From Tetrahymena elliotti 4EA (lineage: Eukaryota; Ciliophora; Oligohymenophorea; Hymenostomatida; Tetrahymenidae), in the NCBI GenBank assembly GCA_000231825.2, contig JH720317.1:375161-439160 (forward strand): a DNA stretch of 64,000 bases, given 5' to 3'. The notes under the pieces are model-generated. The model made no database searches and was not told where the DNA came from. It was given only the letters and a program-made list of their open reading frames with translations. Positions 1 to 12,799 of this stretch are shown in pieces. How positions within the stretch are numbered: position 1 is the stretch's first letter; every line of letters begins with the position of its first letter. The position numbers and the translations under genes were made by a program.

Positions 1-1038
1 ATAAAGATTGATTTTCAATTTAGATTCTTTACTTGTATACCTTTCTAATAGTTTGCTCGTTTTTTTGTTTGTTTGTTTGTTTGTTATTGGTTTTGATCAA
101 ATAAATAAGTGAAACAAATTGTAAAGAAATAAAATATTTATCCAGGTAAAGAAATATTAAGAAAATTGGTTATTAAGTAAGTAATTAAGTTAATAAATAG
201 ATTGCTGAAAATACCATTGTTTGCTTAATGGTATTATCTATTTATTTAATAGTTTCTTGACCATTAAATATTTAGCTATCTGAAAAGATTTTAGAGCTCG
301 GATTTTTTTTGCATACAAAATTATGATTGATTTGCTTTCATCAAAAAAAGCAATTTGTTAATTAATAATTAAACTAAATTCAAAAATTTAAGATTAAGAT
401 ATTTTGGTGCGAGCAAAGGCTGTCTACAATTTTTTTCTGGTCAAAAATAATTAGACGCCTTGAGAATAAATAATTCATATAAATTAAAGATTTTTTTGTT
501 TGTGTTTTTTTTTGTTTGTTTGTTTGCTTTTTTATTGTTTTTAATTTTAAGAGTTTGAAAGATATTTTATTAATTTTTAAAAGATATCATGAGATATGTT
601 TTCTATGAATATAGAAATCCCTTTTTTGATAGATTAAAAAAATAATCAGATTATCTATCTCATATTTATTGTGTTTCTGATTAAAATCTTATGTTTTTAT
701 TAGTATTCCTAAATAAATGTGTTTATTATTATTATTAATATGATAATTGATTAATTATAAAGGATATTTTCTTTGTTATTAGCAATTTAATCTTAATTTG
801 TATTGCCTTTTTTTAATGTTTTTTACCTAAGAAATGTATTTATTGACTGGTTGATTGATTGGTAGGTTGATGATTAATCTTCATTTTTATTAAATAAGTT
901 AACTTAAATAAGAAATTTAAAGAAGTGTTCAGCTTGTTAATCTTGTAAAAGCATGCTTCTGATAAAGTACCACTCTTTTTTCATTTTTTGAATCTATGTG
1001 AATCACAAAGAAAAGTGGTATATGAAGTGTTTAAGTGC
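1..1038. other. AT-rich intergenic flank, no gene recognised
   Basis: No convincing coding frame was found on either strand. The stretch holds two short TTTG-type microsatellites (about 64-85 and 511-526) and many homopolymer runs. The 3' end of the kinase gene on the minus strand begins at 1039, so the right part is probably its 3' flank. Confidence 0.6.
64..85. repeat. (TTTG)n microsatellite
   Basis: About five tandem copies of a TTTG tetranucleotide lie in noncoding sequence. A similar short run occurs at about 511-526. Confidence 0.8.
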
Positions 1039-2790
1039 TCAATCAACAGCCTCTCCTGAATTTTAAAGCGAAGAATTTTCCTAAAGAGACATAGTAGTTT
1101 CTTTTTCTTGGACTTTCAATGAAGGCTATGTGTGCAAATTTTCTTTTTCTTGTCTTTCTTTCGCTTCTTGGTGTCTGATGAGGTAATGCTCTTTAGATAT
1201 TGCATCTTTTTTGTTTTAAGTGGGGTTATTATTTTGATTATTTAATTTTTCCTCCTCTATTTCCATTTTATCTTCAGATTTGCTTTAGCATTAAGAGGAG
1301 ATATTTGGAGCATTTAATGTTTAATTTATCTACTATTTTTGCTTATTTTGGAGTTATTCTAATATTCTTTGATTTTCTTATTTCTAAGCAGTTTAGACTT
1401 TCTTTATTGCTTCTGGAACTGATATCACTTCAGTTGAGTTCACCCAGCTTGACTCTTCAACTTCAAAAATTGTTGGTCTTTTTTAAGGGTTTTCGTCAAG
1501 CATCTAAGTAAGTAAATTGATAAGATTGAGAATATCTTCGGAAGGATGCTAATGTATCAAATAATTAATCTTAAATTAAACTTAGCTCCATGCATTTTTA
1601 AGTGAAATTTAATAGGACTAAGCACCTGCATTGCTGAATGGGTATTAATTAAATACAAGACAAAATAAGGCTACTCCTAGAGAAAAGATATCAGCTTTTT
1701 AACCGTCATATTTCTAATTCTTGCTTTCCCTTTGAACTTCTGGAGCGATGTGGGGCTAGAACATTTTACTACCCCCACTATTTAAAAAGCTTCTTTGAGG
1801 AGCTGTCCCTTTAGGAACAGAAGTTGGAGCACTTTGATTTTGAGTTGTGGTTCCAAAATCAGCCAATTTTAAATTAAATTCGTTATCTAAAAGAATATTA
1901 GCTAATTTAATATCTCCGTGATAATATCCTTTTAAGTGAATGAATGAAATAGCTGAGACGAGCTATTTAATTAAATAACGAACCACTTAAATATGAATTT
2001 ACAAATTCAAAGTTGTAAACACAGCCTAAGGCAAAAGCTAACCCTAATTTTAACATTTATTGCCATGAGGCAACTAAACACCACTTGGCTAAGGAGATTA
2101 GGGACTACTGCCGCTGCTTGCTTAGGAATACTGATTGAGTAATTTTTGAACTGAATAAGGAGCGGATGAAGAGCTTAAAGAAAAAGTTTAAAAAAGTTAA
2201 TCACATGAGAAAGGATTAAAAATTTATTTCATAGAATCTAAGGCACTGCTCAGTGATCCATTTTGGCAGAATTCAAGAATCATTATGTGATAGAAAATAT
2301 TTTCATGTTGAAAATTAGTGCGATAGCCATAAGTCTTAACAATATGTGGATGATGTTCAATAACAACTTCCTCCAGAATTTGATGCTATTATTGATTACT
2401 TTAATTCGAAGCTTCATTTTCAAAATTATTCTATCCATCAGAATTATTATTTCCATTTTAATTATCTAGCTGCTAAGGAGCTCCCATATTGTTTTACTAA
2501 TTATCGTTCTAGTTATCGGAATGCTAGCCTAGATCCTAAAGCACCTTGAATTCATTTGATAAGCTCTGAATTCTATCAGATCTATCTGATTGGGCTGCCT
2601 TGAAAATATAGAATTCGCCTTGCGAAGAACGGTAAACAAAAATAGTTGAGTTGCTCCCTTGATGCTTATGAGGGAGCTTCTAGAGAAATCTTTAATGGTG
2701 CATAGGCTGATTTCTGTTAATCTTAGGGTTTTGATTTTGTTTGTTGTAAGGATTTTTATCTTTTTCTTGGTCTTCTTCTTGTTCCTTCAT
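1039..2790 (-). CDS. Divergent protein kinase with Gln/Asn-rich insertions
   Basis: A single uninterrupted frame of 583 codons runs from ATG at 2790 to TGA at 1039, with TAA/TAG read as Gln. Kinase landmarks appear in order: a Lys in IFKAA (about residue 64), an alpha-C-like EFKVLQ, the catalytic loop HGDIKLANILL (about 291), DFG (about 311), APE (about 349) and DIFSLG (about 367). The loop has HGD rather than HRD, and no clear glycine-rich loop precedes the Lys. Two low-complexity inserts (about 86-140 and 182-262) split the N-lobe and the region before the catalytic loop. The C-terminal ~110 residues are Gln/Lys/Glu-rich and probably coiled or disordered. Asp in HGD and DFG are kept, so activity towards Ser/Thr is possible but unproven. 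The gene lacks introns and is visibly less AT-rich than its neighbours. I infer a member of an expanded ciliate kinase family; no orthologue is named. Confidence 0.88.
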
Positions 2791-4624
2791 TACCTTTAAT
2801 TTGCCTTCTTTTCAACACAATTTACGCTTGCAAAGTACTTCTGTTGAGTTTGATTTAAAGGAAATAAAGAATACAAAAATTATATATTTCAAACAAAATG
2901 TTTGTTCTCCTATTTTTTGTTTCTTCTTTCTTTGTTTAATTATTTGATGAATAGCTTGTTTGTTTGTTCTTTTATAAAGCAAAATCAATTAATTAATTTA
3001 TTTATCTTTTTCTTAAATTAATCAATAATTTTTATAACTTTTCATTCATATTTATTAATGCTTATTCAGCAATTATCCATTACTAATATCTATTAGGCAA
3101 GTAAAAAAAACTAAAGACATATAAAATTTCTATAGAAAAAAAAAACACAAACTCAATCACACACACACGCTTTTTCTATTTTCTTTCACAAAAAGTGCTC
3201 TAAATTTTATACGACCCAAATAATCCTATTAGGAACAATTTTTGAGTTTATAATACAATCAAAGATATACTTATTGATGAACCATTGCTTACCAAATAAA
3301 TTACAAATGTATCATGAAAGATCAAAGCTTTTAATTTTGAAAAGAAAATTTATTTAATAATGATAAAAATAAATGATTGAATTAATGAGTGAATGAATAA
3401 AATTAATACCCATATCCTCTAATAGCCGCATAAATAAAAACATAAATATTCAAATCTATTTTTGTAATAATTTATTTATAAATATATATACATTCACTAA
3501 CTAACTAACTAATTAGCGTGATTTGCTTTTATCTATTTCTGATACTTAGTTTATAAATGCTTAAAAGAAGTTGTATTATCAAAATGTTAATAATTATTGA
3601 ATTGATTAGATAATTAATTTGATAATGCGATAAATCGATAACAATGTAAAAATAATAAATAAATAAAAAATATAGATAGATAAATAAATAAATTTCATCA
3701 TTGTTTTTTATTCAATTGCTGTTGATTTTATATCTTATTTGAGACAGAATAAATCTAATTATCTATCTATCTATCTATTTTTCCTTTTTAAATATATAAT
3801 AATATTTACCAATGATTTCTGAATAGATTGTAGAATATAGAAAATAAAAATACTAAAAATATTTATCAATCAATCTATTAATTCTCAATTTTGTTTCTTC
3901 TCTAACAAGGGAGATAAATAAATAATCAATCTTTTTTATAAAATCTACAACAAATAAGTTATTCAAAATAAATTCATTTTAGCTTACTTTATTTGGCTCA
4001 TAAAATTAATTCATTCTTCGTTACTCACATTAATAAGCAAATTATCTCTTCGTAAATTTTTGTTCAAAATTATTTTTGATAATAAATTTTAGATTTTTCG
4101 AGAAACCTATGTTAACTTCTATTTCTAGAAAACAAATAATCAAACTATAAAACCAAATTATAAGAACATTCTAATAAATTAATGAGCAGAAGCAATTTCT
4201 ATTTTAAAAGCTTTAAAGAGAAAAACAAAAGTAAATAATAGAGACCTTTTAGTATTTAAAATATCATACTCTTATTAAATTTAATTTGGGTAGACTGACT
4301 ATTAATAATTTTAAAAAATAGATCTCTAAATAAAAAAATTATGAAAATTAATTTATTTAGATTAATCTTAAACTAATATTTTAATAACTAATTGTTTATT
4401 ATTCATATACAAAGAAGGAACTGAATATTCTACATTTATAGTAATATTTAAAAAATATGTAAAAGATAAAAAAGAAAATATAAATAAATATACTGGCAGT
4501 AGAGTAGATAGATACTATCTATTTCTCTAAATTTGCTCTCCTTCCTAAAAATAGAAATAGAAAACTATGAATGCTATTTTTAAATATTTTATATTATCAC
4601 CCTTTTAAACAGAAATGAAGTGTG
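2791..4624. other. AT-rich intergenic region with microsatellites
   Basis: This is the 5' flank of the kinase gene and the 3' flank of the TPR pseudogene. I see no coding frame with protein-like composition. It contains a short (AC)n run at 3158-3168 and an (ATCT)n run at 3760-3778. TATA-like stretches are everywhere and cannot be assigned as promoters. Confidence 0.5.
3760..3778. repeat. (ATCT)n microsatellite
   Basis: About four to five tandem ATCT units lie in noncoding sequence. A degenerate complementary-type TAGA/TAAA run lies about 85 bases upstream (near 3673). Confidence 0.75.
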
Positions 4625-7582
4625 TGATAAATAAATCAATTCATTTTTTTCATATTTTTTCACATCCTATTCAATATCACTAAGAAATTTTAATAGCATA
4701 TACAGAAATTAAATAAAATCAGTCAGAGTGATTTTCTTTATATATTTACTTTGCCATTTAAAGAGATTCTAATTAATATTCCAAGACCATTTTGCAGTCA
4801 CCTATAGTTTTATAGCATTAGCCAATGCTATTCAGTAATGAATGTGACAATATCCGGATGATTTTCTTTGAATATTTATTAGAACATTTAAAGAGATTTC
4901 AAGAAGAGTTCTAAGGCTTTTTTGTTTTCACCTAAATTTTTATGGTATACAGCAATGTTATTCAGAGATTAAGCAATTTGTGGGTGATTTTCTTTGAATA
5001 TTAATTCTCTCATTTAAAGAGATTCAAGTAAATATCCTTTCGCCTACATGTTATCACCATGATGAATATAGTAACTACCAATATTATTCAGAAATTAAGC
5101 AATATCAGGATGACTTTCTTTGAATATTTATTTTCTCATTTCAAGAGATTCATATAAATATTCTAATGCTAGTTTTTTGTCACCAAGATCTCTATAGCAG
5201 GACCCAATATTATTGAGAGATGTAGCAATACAAGGGTGAATTTGATTGAATATCTATTTTTCCATTAAAAGAGATTTTAATAAGTATTCTAAAGCCTTTT
5301 TTTATCACCAAGGTTTTTTATAACATAATCCAATATTATTCAGAGATGATGCTATTAAAGGGTGACTAACTTTGAATATTTTGTATGCTATTTAAAAAGA
5401 TTACAATAAATATTCTAAAGCCTATTTGTTGTCTGTCACCAAGATTTTTATAGCTTAAGCCTACATTTTACAAAGATGCCAAAATATTAGGGCCATTTTT
5501 TTTGAATATTTTCTTAGAAATTTCAAGGTATTGTTGAGAATATTATAGAGATTTTTAGTATTAACCAGTAATGCTATAGCATTCATAAATTTCGTAAAGC
5601 ATTCCAATAATTTATTTAAAAGCATTTTATTATGGTTCTAATAAACTATCTTAAACTTTTAAAATCTTTATCTTAGGTGAAATTGAATCATTAATCTTTA
5701 AAGGAGTTAGGATTTTGAAAAAATTTAAATGGCTAATTTTAATAGCAAAAAGATGTAAAAGCCTTATATTGTAATAAAGTTTTAAGTCTAAGATAAATAG
5801 AATGTCTTTATTTTTATCAAATGAAGATTAAAATTGTTTAATATTTAGAAATTTATCCATTTATAAAATCATTATTTTTATTTTTTTAGATAAAATAATT
5901 CATGTATTTCTAAGCAATTCTATCTGCAATTCTTTTATATTTATAACATCTCATTTTTTATGATATTTTTTAAACTTTAAATAAATTCATCACCTGATAT
6001 GTTATTACTCCTAAAGAAAATACATCAGATTTAAAATCAATATTTGGATCACCTAATTTTTATTTCTTATTTAATATCTTCTTCCTTAACATCAAATAAT
6101 ATTTTAAATATCAAGTAATCATCATACTATGATTAATTTTTTCTATAATCTTCAAATATTATTCCTTCTCCTCCTTTGTTGATGTATTCACATAAAAAAA
6201 TTCCCTTTTTTTCAAACTTATCTAAAATCTATTCTTGATGCAATTGAATTTTTTTTTAATTTTGAATATTATCACAGCCTTATCTATTTAGGCATTTTTT
6301 TCACTTTTAACAATTTTACAATTTATGTTATTGAAATGGTTTATCTTAGTTTATTGTATTGAAGAATTCTTTGTTCCAATATCTAAAAGGAAGTCACTTA
6401 GCCACCTTTGATTTGCTTTAAAGAAGTAAAAAAGTTTCTAAAGGCATAACTAAAACATGGATATTTTCAGATACTTTAATATGATATTCTGGATTTAATT
6501 AATCTTTACTATATTTTTTAATCAATTCTATTTCATCATTGAGCTAAGAAGAAGTAGTAGAGTAATAAATTTTAAAGATGTAATTATAGAATGGTCCTTT
6601 TTTATCTTGAAAATATCCTACAAATAAATCTATATTATCTATGCTGATAAATTATTTACAAATAAAATAATTCAACTTTTTTATTTCTCCAAATAATAAG
6701 TCTTTATTTTCTACAAAATTTTGGCTTCTGATTACATTTTAATTTGCTTAATCAAACCTACCTTAATTTCACTCTCTCTTATATACATTATTGAAAACGA
6801 AATAATTAAAAAATTCATCATGCATTTAAATTAAGTAAAATCTAACATAAAGAGAGTAAGAATCAATCGAGACAATAGGTAATTGCAAATCTTTGATCAA
6901 AAAGGAAGAATAATCTTAATAAGTAGGGGAACCAAAATAACTACATAACTCGAATTAAATTAATTCATATACTCAGAAATTGTGTATTAGATTAGATCTG
7001 ATACCCTAAAATATAATTTTAAAGAATTTGAAAAATAAGATTAAGATAACTTAAATTAATAAGTCTAATAATTTGAAAGTAATGGTGAGATTGTTAATGG
7101 TTTTTGAAAAAACATTTTTTTATAAATTTAAAGGGAGAAGGGGAAAATTTTAATAAATTTTGAAGAATATTATTTTGGCTCAAATTATTGTGACAATTAA
7201 ATTCTCCTGTATTAAAAATTTTGAATGATATTTATAGATCTCTTTATGGTGATTACTAGTCATTACCTTATTTTGTTTTTTAGTTAATTTTATTAGAATT
7301 ATTTTAAAGAAAGCTTTTGTTTTAGATTAAATTGCTGATTAATTTTTAAGCTTCATCATTGTTATTGTTTTATTAAGTCAGAATAATCTAATTTTTATCA
7401 TTATTTTCAGTTTAAAAATCACTGCCTTCTTTATTTAATATTTAAATAACTTGTATTTTACCATCATTACATACAGTTATTCTCCTATTTACTTCACCAT
7501 ATGAACTTTTCAATAAAGAAGAAATTTTAGAAAAGTGTTTTATGTTAATAATTATTTCAGTGTCTATGTTAATATTTTCCAT
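4625..7582 (-). pseudogene. Decayed kinase-like / tetratricopeptide-repeat gene
   Basis: From a possible ATG at 7582 a Gln/Asn-rich frame runs about 200 codons, then the recognisable frame shifts near 6975. One frame then continues to about 6050 but is interrupted by in-phase TGAs at 6769-6771, 6394-6396, 6301-6303 and 6049-6051. After another shift a kinase subdomain-IX-like segment DVFSLGVITYQVM appears (about 5990-6030). No HRD or DFG segment was found. Downstream lie TPR units of the NPHP3/kinesin-light-chain type, with the pattern HPDIA-SLNNIG-CYRDLGD-ALEYL-ESL-MRKQIFKE. Central units share one open frame. The outer units are thrown out of frame by 4-nt length changes. I infer a degenerate member of a kinase-plus-TPR family. 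Some breaks could be missed introns, but no splice pair removes the in-phase TGAs cleanly. Confidence 0.62.
4731..5530 (-). repeat. Tandem 126-bp repeat enc. 42-residue TPR units
   Basis: The landmark attttcttt/tttgaatatt recurs at about 4731, 4861, 4987, 5113, 5239, 5365 and 5495. Spacing is exactly 126 between the five central copies and 130 at each outer step. The minus strand encodes TPR helices (SLNNIG...GDKKLALEYL...SLEMRKQIFKE). A 126-nt period gives 42 residues, the length typical of this TPR type. The 130-nt steps are not multiples of three and break the reading frame, matching the pseudogene call. Confidence 0.8.
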
Positions 7583-8926
7583 TTAATTAATCGATTGAAT
7601 ACTCTATTTTAAAAAAGAAATAAATATTCATATAAAATTTCAAATAATTAAAAAATAATTTTAAGAAGTTTAATCTTCATTTTTACATTCATTATTTTGT
7701 TTGTTAGTTTGCTACTTATTCTTTAAACGTTTTAATTTTTAATTTAATATCTTTTTTGGTGTAAAATATCAGTTTTTTTAATTATTTTTTAATTTAATTT
7801 TGGATTGAATTTAATTCCAATTTGTTGCAAAGTGAAAATCTCTTGGAATCAGTAAATATTTAAAAAAAGAAAATATTTATTTCACAATTTATAAGCGTTT
7901 AAAAAAGCTAATTTAACATCTTTTATTTATTTTTAGCTTATTTTTTTATTTTTTCTTAGTTAATAAGCTTATTTATCCAAGCCTTAATAAATGAAATATC
8001 TTTTTTTGACAAGAAGTTTTTTAGAGTTAAAAATATGATCATTTTGATTTTTAAAACTCAATTTGTAATAATTTTAAAAGTCAAAATTTTAAAGTATCCT
8101 CAAACAAACTGAGTAACCTGAAATTAGAGCAGTGTAAATCATCATACATCATTTTTAATTAAAAGAAATAAATGTTCATTAATTTAATTCTGATAAGATA
8201 TATGTTTAAAAATCTTGCTATACTTCCTTCTAAAAATTGCCCCATTACTGAATCATTACTTGAAACTTAAATATCTAAACAAAATATATATGAGGTAATT
8301 AGGAGATCATTTATATTTTTTATGGAAGTGTTTGGATAAACTCCATAAAAATTTATCATGCTTTGAGAAAATATTTGTTTTAGAATTACTATTATGTGAT
8401 ACATAAAAAAAATTTAATTATTGTTAACCTTCACAAACTTAATAGCCACTTTTTTTCATTATTGAAATGTTATTTATTATTAAAAAATGAATGAGTGTAT
8501 ATAAAAAAATCTGATTAATTTTTATGACCATAACCATACTCTTTTTAGATTATAAGTTTAGTATTATATTTTATGTTTCTAATTCAAATCTTATAGATAA
8601 ATAAGAATTTAATAATTAATTTATTCAGATTAAAAATATATTATTTTTTTGGGTTTTTTAAATTTAATTTTAAATTGTTTAAAAAATAAGTAAAATTAGC
8701 ACAAAAAGTACATCTCTTTATTTAATTTAAAACCCTTTTGCAATAACCTTAATTTAAAATTATTTATTTTCTATGAAACAATCTAATTTGATTAAAATTT
8801 AAAAAAAAGAAATTTAGAATAGTGTAGTTTGTGAACTTAAAACTATTTATTAGTGACTAAAAAGTAGTTATTAAATCTAAAATAAAAAAGCGATTTTAAG
8901 AAAATTTAAAATATTTTTATATAAAA
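7583..8926. other. Intergenic region between divergent genes
   Basis: This 1.3-kb stretch separates the start of the minus-strand TPR pseudogene from the start of the plus-strand Cys-rich membrane protein. It consists of AT-rich sequence with short homopolymer runs. I see no supported gene or RNA. It should contain the promoter of the downstream gene, but no specific element can be named. Confidence 0.5.
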
Positions 8927-11900
8927 ATGATGCTGAAACTCTACTTCTTTATCATGTTAAGTTCACTTATTATGAAGAACCTTAGTAAGAATTTATTTAT
9001 TGGTTGAAAAACCCTTAGTTTATTTTTAAATAATTAATATTGCTTTTATTTCTATAAAATAGATGTTAATGCAAAATTAATAATGGATATTAAATATCCA
9101 ATGTAATAAAAGGGATTTAGTTAATATGATATGGTAGATGGAGATATAAAATAAGACTATTAATAATTAATAGATGAAGTAATGTATTAAATAAGCTCAG
9201 ATTTATCCTTTTAATTTGATTAGTACTACTTACTAGATATTCAAAAGGATAAATTATTATAAAAAGATAAATAAAATATGGCATCTAGAGATCTTCTTTT
9301 ATATTGTTCCAAGAATTATAGCATGTAAAATGAAGGGATTTGCCTGATTTTATAAATAAATAGCATTTTTGATATTGTAGATAGTGTTTAGCTTGATGTA
9401 TTCATTTAACATAAATTTAAAATTAGAACTTCTACTTATCAACAAGTATAATACTAGAATAATTCTTTATGGATATTTTTTAATTTATTTTTAATGTAAA
9501 AGGGTTCAATCAACATAAAAAATGAAATCATACTTAAAAAGTAAGAATAGCTGAGGTATTGTCTATTTTGTGATGTATAAAAAACAGAATGTTATATAAA
9601 AGATACTTTTTAGATAAACTTGTAATATTATTCTTGCTAAATGTGTCCATTAGGTTGTAAATCTTGTGTCTATTCTAATTAACATAAAACAAATATGTGT
9701 CGATCCTGCTTATAGAGTTATTAGTTGTAGAAGGGGAGATGTTAAAAAATGCAAAATTGCTAAAATGGAAGCTATTTTAATGAATTAAGTGAATGTGTAA
9801 AATGCTAAGACAATTGTTTATTATGTAATACAAAAGATTCATGCTAATTATGTGAAAATGGCTATGTTTTAGATAGTTACAGATGTAAAAGCAAATGCGA
9901 ATAAGGATTTTAATGGAGCTAAAATAATTAGTGTGAAGAGATTTGTGGAGATGGTTTGCGTTATAAAAAAAGCGGGTGCGATGATGGAAATAATTTAAGT
10001 GGAGACGGTTGTAACTCCAATTGCGAAATAGAAGAAAATTATGAGTGTATGAGAGAATCGGTACTAACTCCAGATATTTGTTAGAAGAAAACTAATATAT
10101 TTGACAAATAAAGATCTTTGTATGTAAATTAAGATAGTATGTTCCGTTTAGTGAGTAATTAAGAAAATTAAATTACAGTTGAAGTCTTAAAAAAGGTAGC
10201 AATGTATGGAAAAATGAATGAAATTCTGACAGTTTACATTCCTGATTGTGAGTACTCATTACATATTATTTATGAAGAATTTACTTACATTACTTACACC
10301 TTTAACTTTCATTAGTTAGTTCCTTCTAAATAAACAGCCTACTTCAATGTAACTTTGCCAAATAAAATTTTTCCATCTCCTGACAATCTCTTAGGACTTG
10401 CATTAGTTATCTAAACTAGAAATACATATTAAGTTCCAGATTAATAGATTTAGAACATACTTACTAGAATAATATCATATTTTGTTTACATAAGCCAGAT
10501 AGTTTTTTTAATTTCAACTCTGCTATTAAAAACCTAGTCATTCCAGTCCTTAGTCTTTTGGTCATATAGCATATTTTAAATTACAGGTTTTTACTCCTTT
10601 CCGTAAATTATTACTTTACTATTATATTTCTTAACTTCATATTCGAAATTGAAAAAACAAAAAATAATTAATATCTAATTTATCAATAAATAAATTTTTT
10701 TAAAAATAAATTTATTTTTCAAGACAAAAATAAAATTTTAGGTATGTATCAATAAATATATTATATAAATTAAATCAATTTAACAAATATAACTTGAAGA
10801 ATATTCACTCCTCAAACTTTTTAAAAAATTCAGAGTTGTTTTCTTAACATTTTATTGACATTTTAATATTAGAAAGATTTTTTATTTTTTTTTTTAAATT
10901 AATTAGATTTACATTTTTTAAATAAAATTTATCCTAAATTAAATTAAGCTAAAAATATTTTTTTTACATTTTAATAGGGCATCTCTCAATTTAAAATCTT
11001 TTATTGATAAAATTCATTCTAGTTAGCTGTAATTTGACATAAGCAATCCTGAAGATTCTTTTTAAAATTTGAGAAGTCTGGAAGGGAAATAGTATAAAAA
11101 TTTAATTTATTTTAGAAACAATTATTAAATATTTATTATTATATTAAATAGGAGATAATTGTCTGATACGGGAGATTAATTTAATCCAATTAATTTTAGT
11201 TTATAAAATGGGCATTTAGATTTATTTATGGTATTCTATATTATTTTAGGGGCTATTTTATGCTTTCATATATTATTAGGTATTGTTGCTTTGTTGAATA
11301 AGAACCAAAACTTCAAATGTGGCTTAAAAAAAAGATTTGTATTGAACTACTATCTAGCCGTTTGTTTCTTATTTTATGAAACATATTCTGAAGATATTAT
11401 TTATAGAATATATAACTAAAAATTTATAGACCAAAAAGAATAAATTATTTGTTATATTTCAGCTGCTTTTATTCTTTTACATCCTTACTATTTACTACCT
11501 ATTCTAATCAAGCAAGAAAAGGAGTAAGATTCTTCTGCTTTGGGTGAACAGCCATTGTCCTTTTATTATTTAAATTATGATTTTCATACTAAATGGCATT
11601 TTTATATATAAATACCATTAAAAATGATATTTGTTTCTGTTGGTAATTTAGTTAAATTAGTTCTTCCTCTTGGCTATCCATTCTACTTGATAGGTTAGTG
11701 TTTATTGATTGCTCTTTATAATTTTTTTTATAAGTCTTCTTATACTGATAATAAAATTTGGATGATAGATCTTTCAATTGCTGTAATAGCATTAGTCTAA
11801 TCTACATTTTTAGTAGCAGTTTCCTAATAGAGTTATATATTTTATGAAAGTGATAGATCATAAGTGGCAAATGTCATCATTTATTTACCATTTTTAGAAA

Positions 11901-12799
11901 TTTTTATTTTCTTGGTTTATTATGCAAGATTAATTTTAGAAGTCAGTTCATAATATTTTTCAGAAAGAGAGTAAAGAAAAAGAGTTATTCCAATTGATGT
12001 ATTTATTTAATAGACTCGCACTTACTAAATGAGTAAAAAGAATGTAAATTTAGATTCAGAGGAAAAGTAATTATTTATTATTTACAATAAAAATTTTATT
12101 GAAGTTTATAAAATTATTTTTTTTAATAGATTACCTAAAAGCGAATTCAATAGCATGAAAAGCAGACCTTCTTTAGCAACTAACCCATTAGAATTTTTAG
12201 ATGGACAACCTTCATTTAATAATAATTAAACAAAAACTAGAGGTAGTGTTGGCTAATTACCAACAAAAAAACCTTAAAATTCAAACAGATTTAGTTTGCA
12301 AAATACACTTTTTGTTCCAGGTAGAAAAAATAAAAAGGAAACTTCTATTCTTCCTATTTAAGAAAATAAAGCATATGAAAATGATTCCTCTGATTAAGAA
12401 GATAGCAGTGAGTAGTAATCTTAAAAAAATTATAGAACCAATCAAAACATTTAGAAATAAAACAACCTCTTTTCATAAAATCCAAACAAAGTTAATTCTC
12501 TTCAGCAATTCATCAATTTTAATGCCTTTGAAGGAAAAAAAAATATTACATCAAATTCACCTATCAACTCAACTGAATAAAATTTAAATACCAACCATAA
12601 CATACACCAAAGAAAATCAGTTAAACCAAGAATCAGCTAAGCTAATATCTTAAATTCATTAAACCAAGATGTCTCACCAAATTCCTCTAATCCAAACTTT
12701 AAAACTGTAAAATAAGATTTATTGTTTTGCTTATCCACTATTTACTTCATCAAAAATAAAACAATATTTTTCATTTCTATTTTGAACTATTTTTATTGA
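8927..12799 (+). CDS. Cys-rich DUF4215-type multi-pass membrane protein
   Basis: The model has four exons: 8927-8984, 9063-10602, 11152-12066 and 12130-12799. Phases agree and give 1,060 residues. Exon 1 supplies a signal-peptide-like start (MMLKLYFFIMLSSLIM). The ectodomain has furin-like CxxC spacing (MCPLGCKSC, CQDNCLLC) and a DUF4215-like cysteine repeat (CGDGLRYK, CDDGNNLSGDGCNSNC, EENYEC). About seven hydrophobic segments follow, for example around FVYISQIVFLIS, YIILGAILCFHILLGIV and VIIYLPFLEIFIFLVYY. A hydrophilic Asn/Gln/Ser-rich tail, presumably cytosolic, ends the protein. This layout is common among ciliate receptor-like membrane proteins; ligand and function are unknown. Intron 2 (549 nt) is the weak point: a hydrophobic frame continues past the chosen donor at 10603, so a further exon may hide between 10603 and 11151. 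Starting at the downstream ATG at 9083 would lose the signal peptide. Confidence 0.78.

Noticed and set aside
1200..1511. 103-codon plus-strand open frame
   Set aside because: It lies antisense to the kinase gene at 1039-2790, whose frame carries clear kinase motifs; the plus-strand frame has low-complexity hydrophobic sequence only.
2263..2469. 68-codon plus-strand open frame
   Set aside because: It is antisense to the N-lobe insert of the same kinase gene and is a by-product of its Asn/Gln codons.
12201..12587. 128-codon plus-strand open frame
   Set aside because: It is a shifted frame within the last exon of the Cys-rich membrane protein; the in-phase frame continues the Asn/Gln/Ser-rich tail to TGA at 12797.
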